Assembly (NCBI RefSeq): GCF_900090225.1
Contig: NZ_FMHY01000002.1
Location: forward strand, 2,666,001-2,730,000
DNA: 64,000 nucleotides
Direction of reading: 5' to 3'
Source of the DNA: Micromonospora eburnea
Lineage (GTDB): Bacteria > Actinomycetota > Actinomycetes > Mycobacteriales > Micromonosporaceae
Shown: in pieces, positions 63,803 to 64,000 of the stretch
Layout of the letters: the number at the start of each line of letters is the position of its first letter
Numbering within the stretch: the first letter of the stretch is position 1
The notes under the pieces: model-generated
Told to the model about the DNA's origin: nothing
The model's database searches: none
What the model saw: only the letters and a program-made list of their open reading frames with translations
Program-made: the position numbers and the translations under genes

Positions 63803-64000
63803 AGCGGACTCCTCCTCGTACACGTCCGGCACACCGTCGCCGTCGGAGTCCCGGCTCTCCCGTTCCGAGATCCGCCGGTAGGCCCGGTTGCGTCGCCGCA
63901 GCACGCCGGAGGCGAGCGCGGCGGAGACCAGCGACCCGAACAGGACGGCCGCCTTCACCCCGTCGTTCTCCGGGCTGCCGGGCCCGAAGGCCAGCTCGCC
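63800..64000 (-). CDS. nhaA: Na+/H+ antiporter NhaA, C-terminal part
   Basis: Only the last 66 codons are in the window. The sequence has [20 protein letters not shown], then a last membrane helix ([24 protein letters not shown]) and the tail [16 protein letters not shown], as seen in actinobacterial NhaA. The stop codon (63800-63802) adjoins the right end of the TnpB remnant. The antiporter exchanges Na+ for H+ at the membrane. Confidence 0.88.
   Translation of the reverse strand, partial: GELAFGPGSPENDGVKAAVLFGSLVSAALASGVLRRRNRAYRRISERESRDSDGDGVPDVYEEESA

Overview
The window is high-GC actinobacterial chromosome. GTG starts, four-base ATGA/GTGA gene overlaps and leaderless-looking promoters are common. 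The gene families (whiE-type pigment PKS, ergothioneine operon, Asp23/DUF2273 envelope-stress operon, Lsr2, HspR-type Lon operator) and two kinds of intergenic repeat point to Micromonospora or a close Micromonosporaceae relative. That assignment is inference: no rRNA or tRNA gene was seen.

Layout. 1-2547: a partial small membrane protein, an LtrA-like protein and a helix-hairpin-helix membrane protein. 2770-12210: an aromatic (type II) polyketide locus. A TcmI-like cyclase and a SARP regulator lie on the minus strand, then an AT-richer leader with a small ORF and a long inverted repeat. An eight-gene plus-strand operon follows: second TcmI-like cyclase, fused acetyl-CoA carboxylase beta/alpha subunit, biotin carrier, biotin carboxylase, an ACP fused to an SRPBCC cyclase, a cupin, KS-alpha and KS-beta/CLF. 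The gene set resembles the whiE spore-pigment clusters, with a dedicated malonyl-CoA supply built in. 12223-19427: small hypothetical and DHFR-like genes, glyA behind a ZTP riboswitch, a secreted subtilase and a stand-alone LigD-type polymerase. 19431-23607: an AsnC/Lrp regulator divergent from a three-gene branched-chain 2-oxoacid dehydrogenase operon.

23705-34566: a parallel beta-helix protein, a lipoprotein L,D-transpeptidase, a STAS protein, an FKBP, a divergent DoxX / CBS-BON pair with a DevR-like box, an Asp23/DUF2273/DUF6286/AmaP operon, an MFS exporter with a palindromic operator, and Lsr2. 34813-41061: Lon with an HAIR-like operator, a DEAD-box helicase, a deaminase whose start lies in a tandem 80-bp repeat, a 2H phosphoesterase and an ArsR regulator. 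41259-54212: an atypical short P450 with a PEP-mutase-like enzyme, a MerR regulator with its operator, a PfkB kinase, a low-GC methyltransferase, a two-component system beside a MacB/FtsX-type ABC exporter, and a nucleotide-sugar dehydrogenase.

54330-64000: a membrane Ser/Thr kinase, an ECF sigma factor with a probable partner membrane protein, egtABCD for ergothioneine (no egtE seen), a Mn-exporter-type GDT1 protein behind a yybP-ykoY riboswitch, a frameshifted TnpB remnant, and the 3' end of nhaA. The observations I rate highest are the ACP-cyclase fusion with embedded carboxylase genes, the leader region of that operon, the 80-bp repeat carrying coupled 27-residue ORFs, and the two riboswitches.
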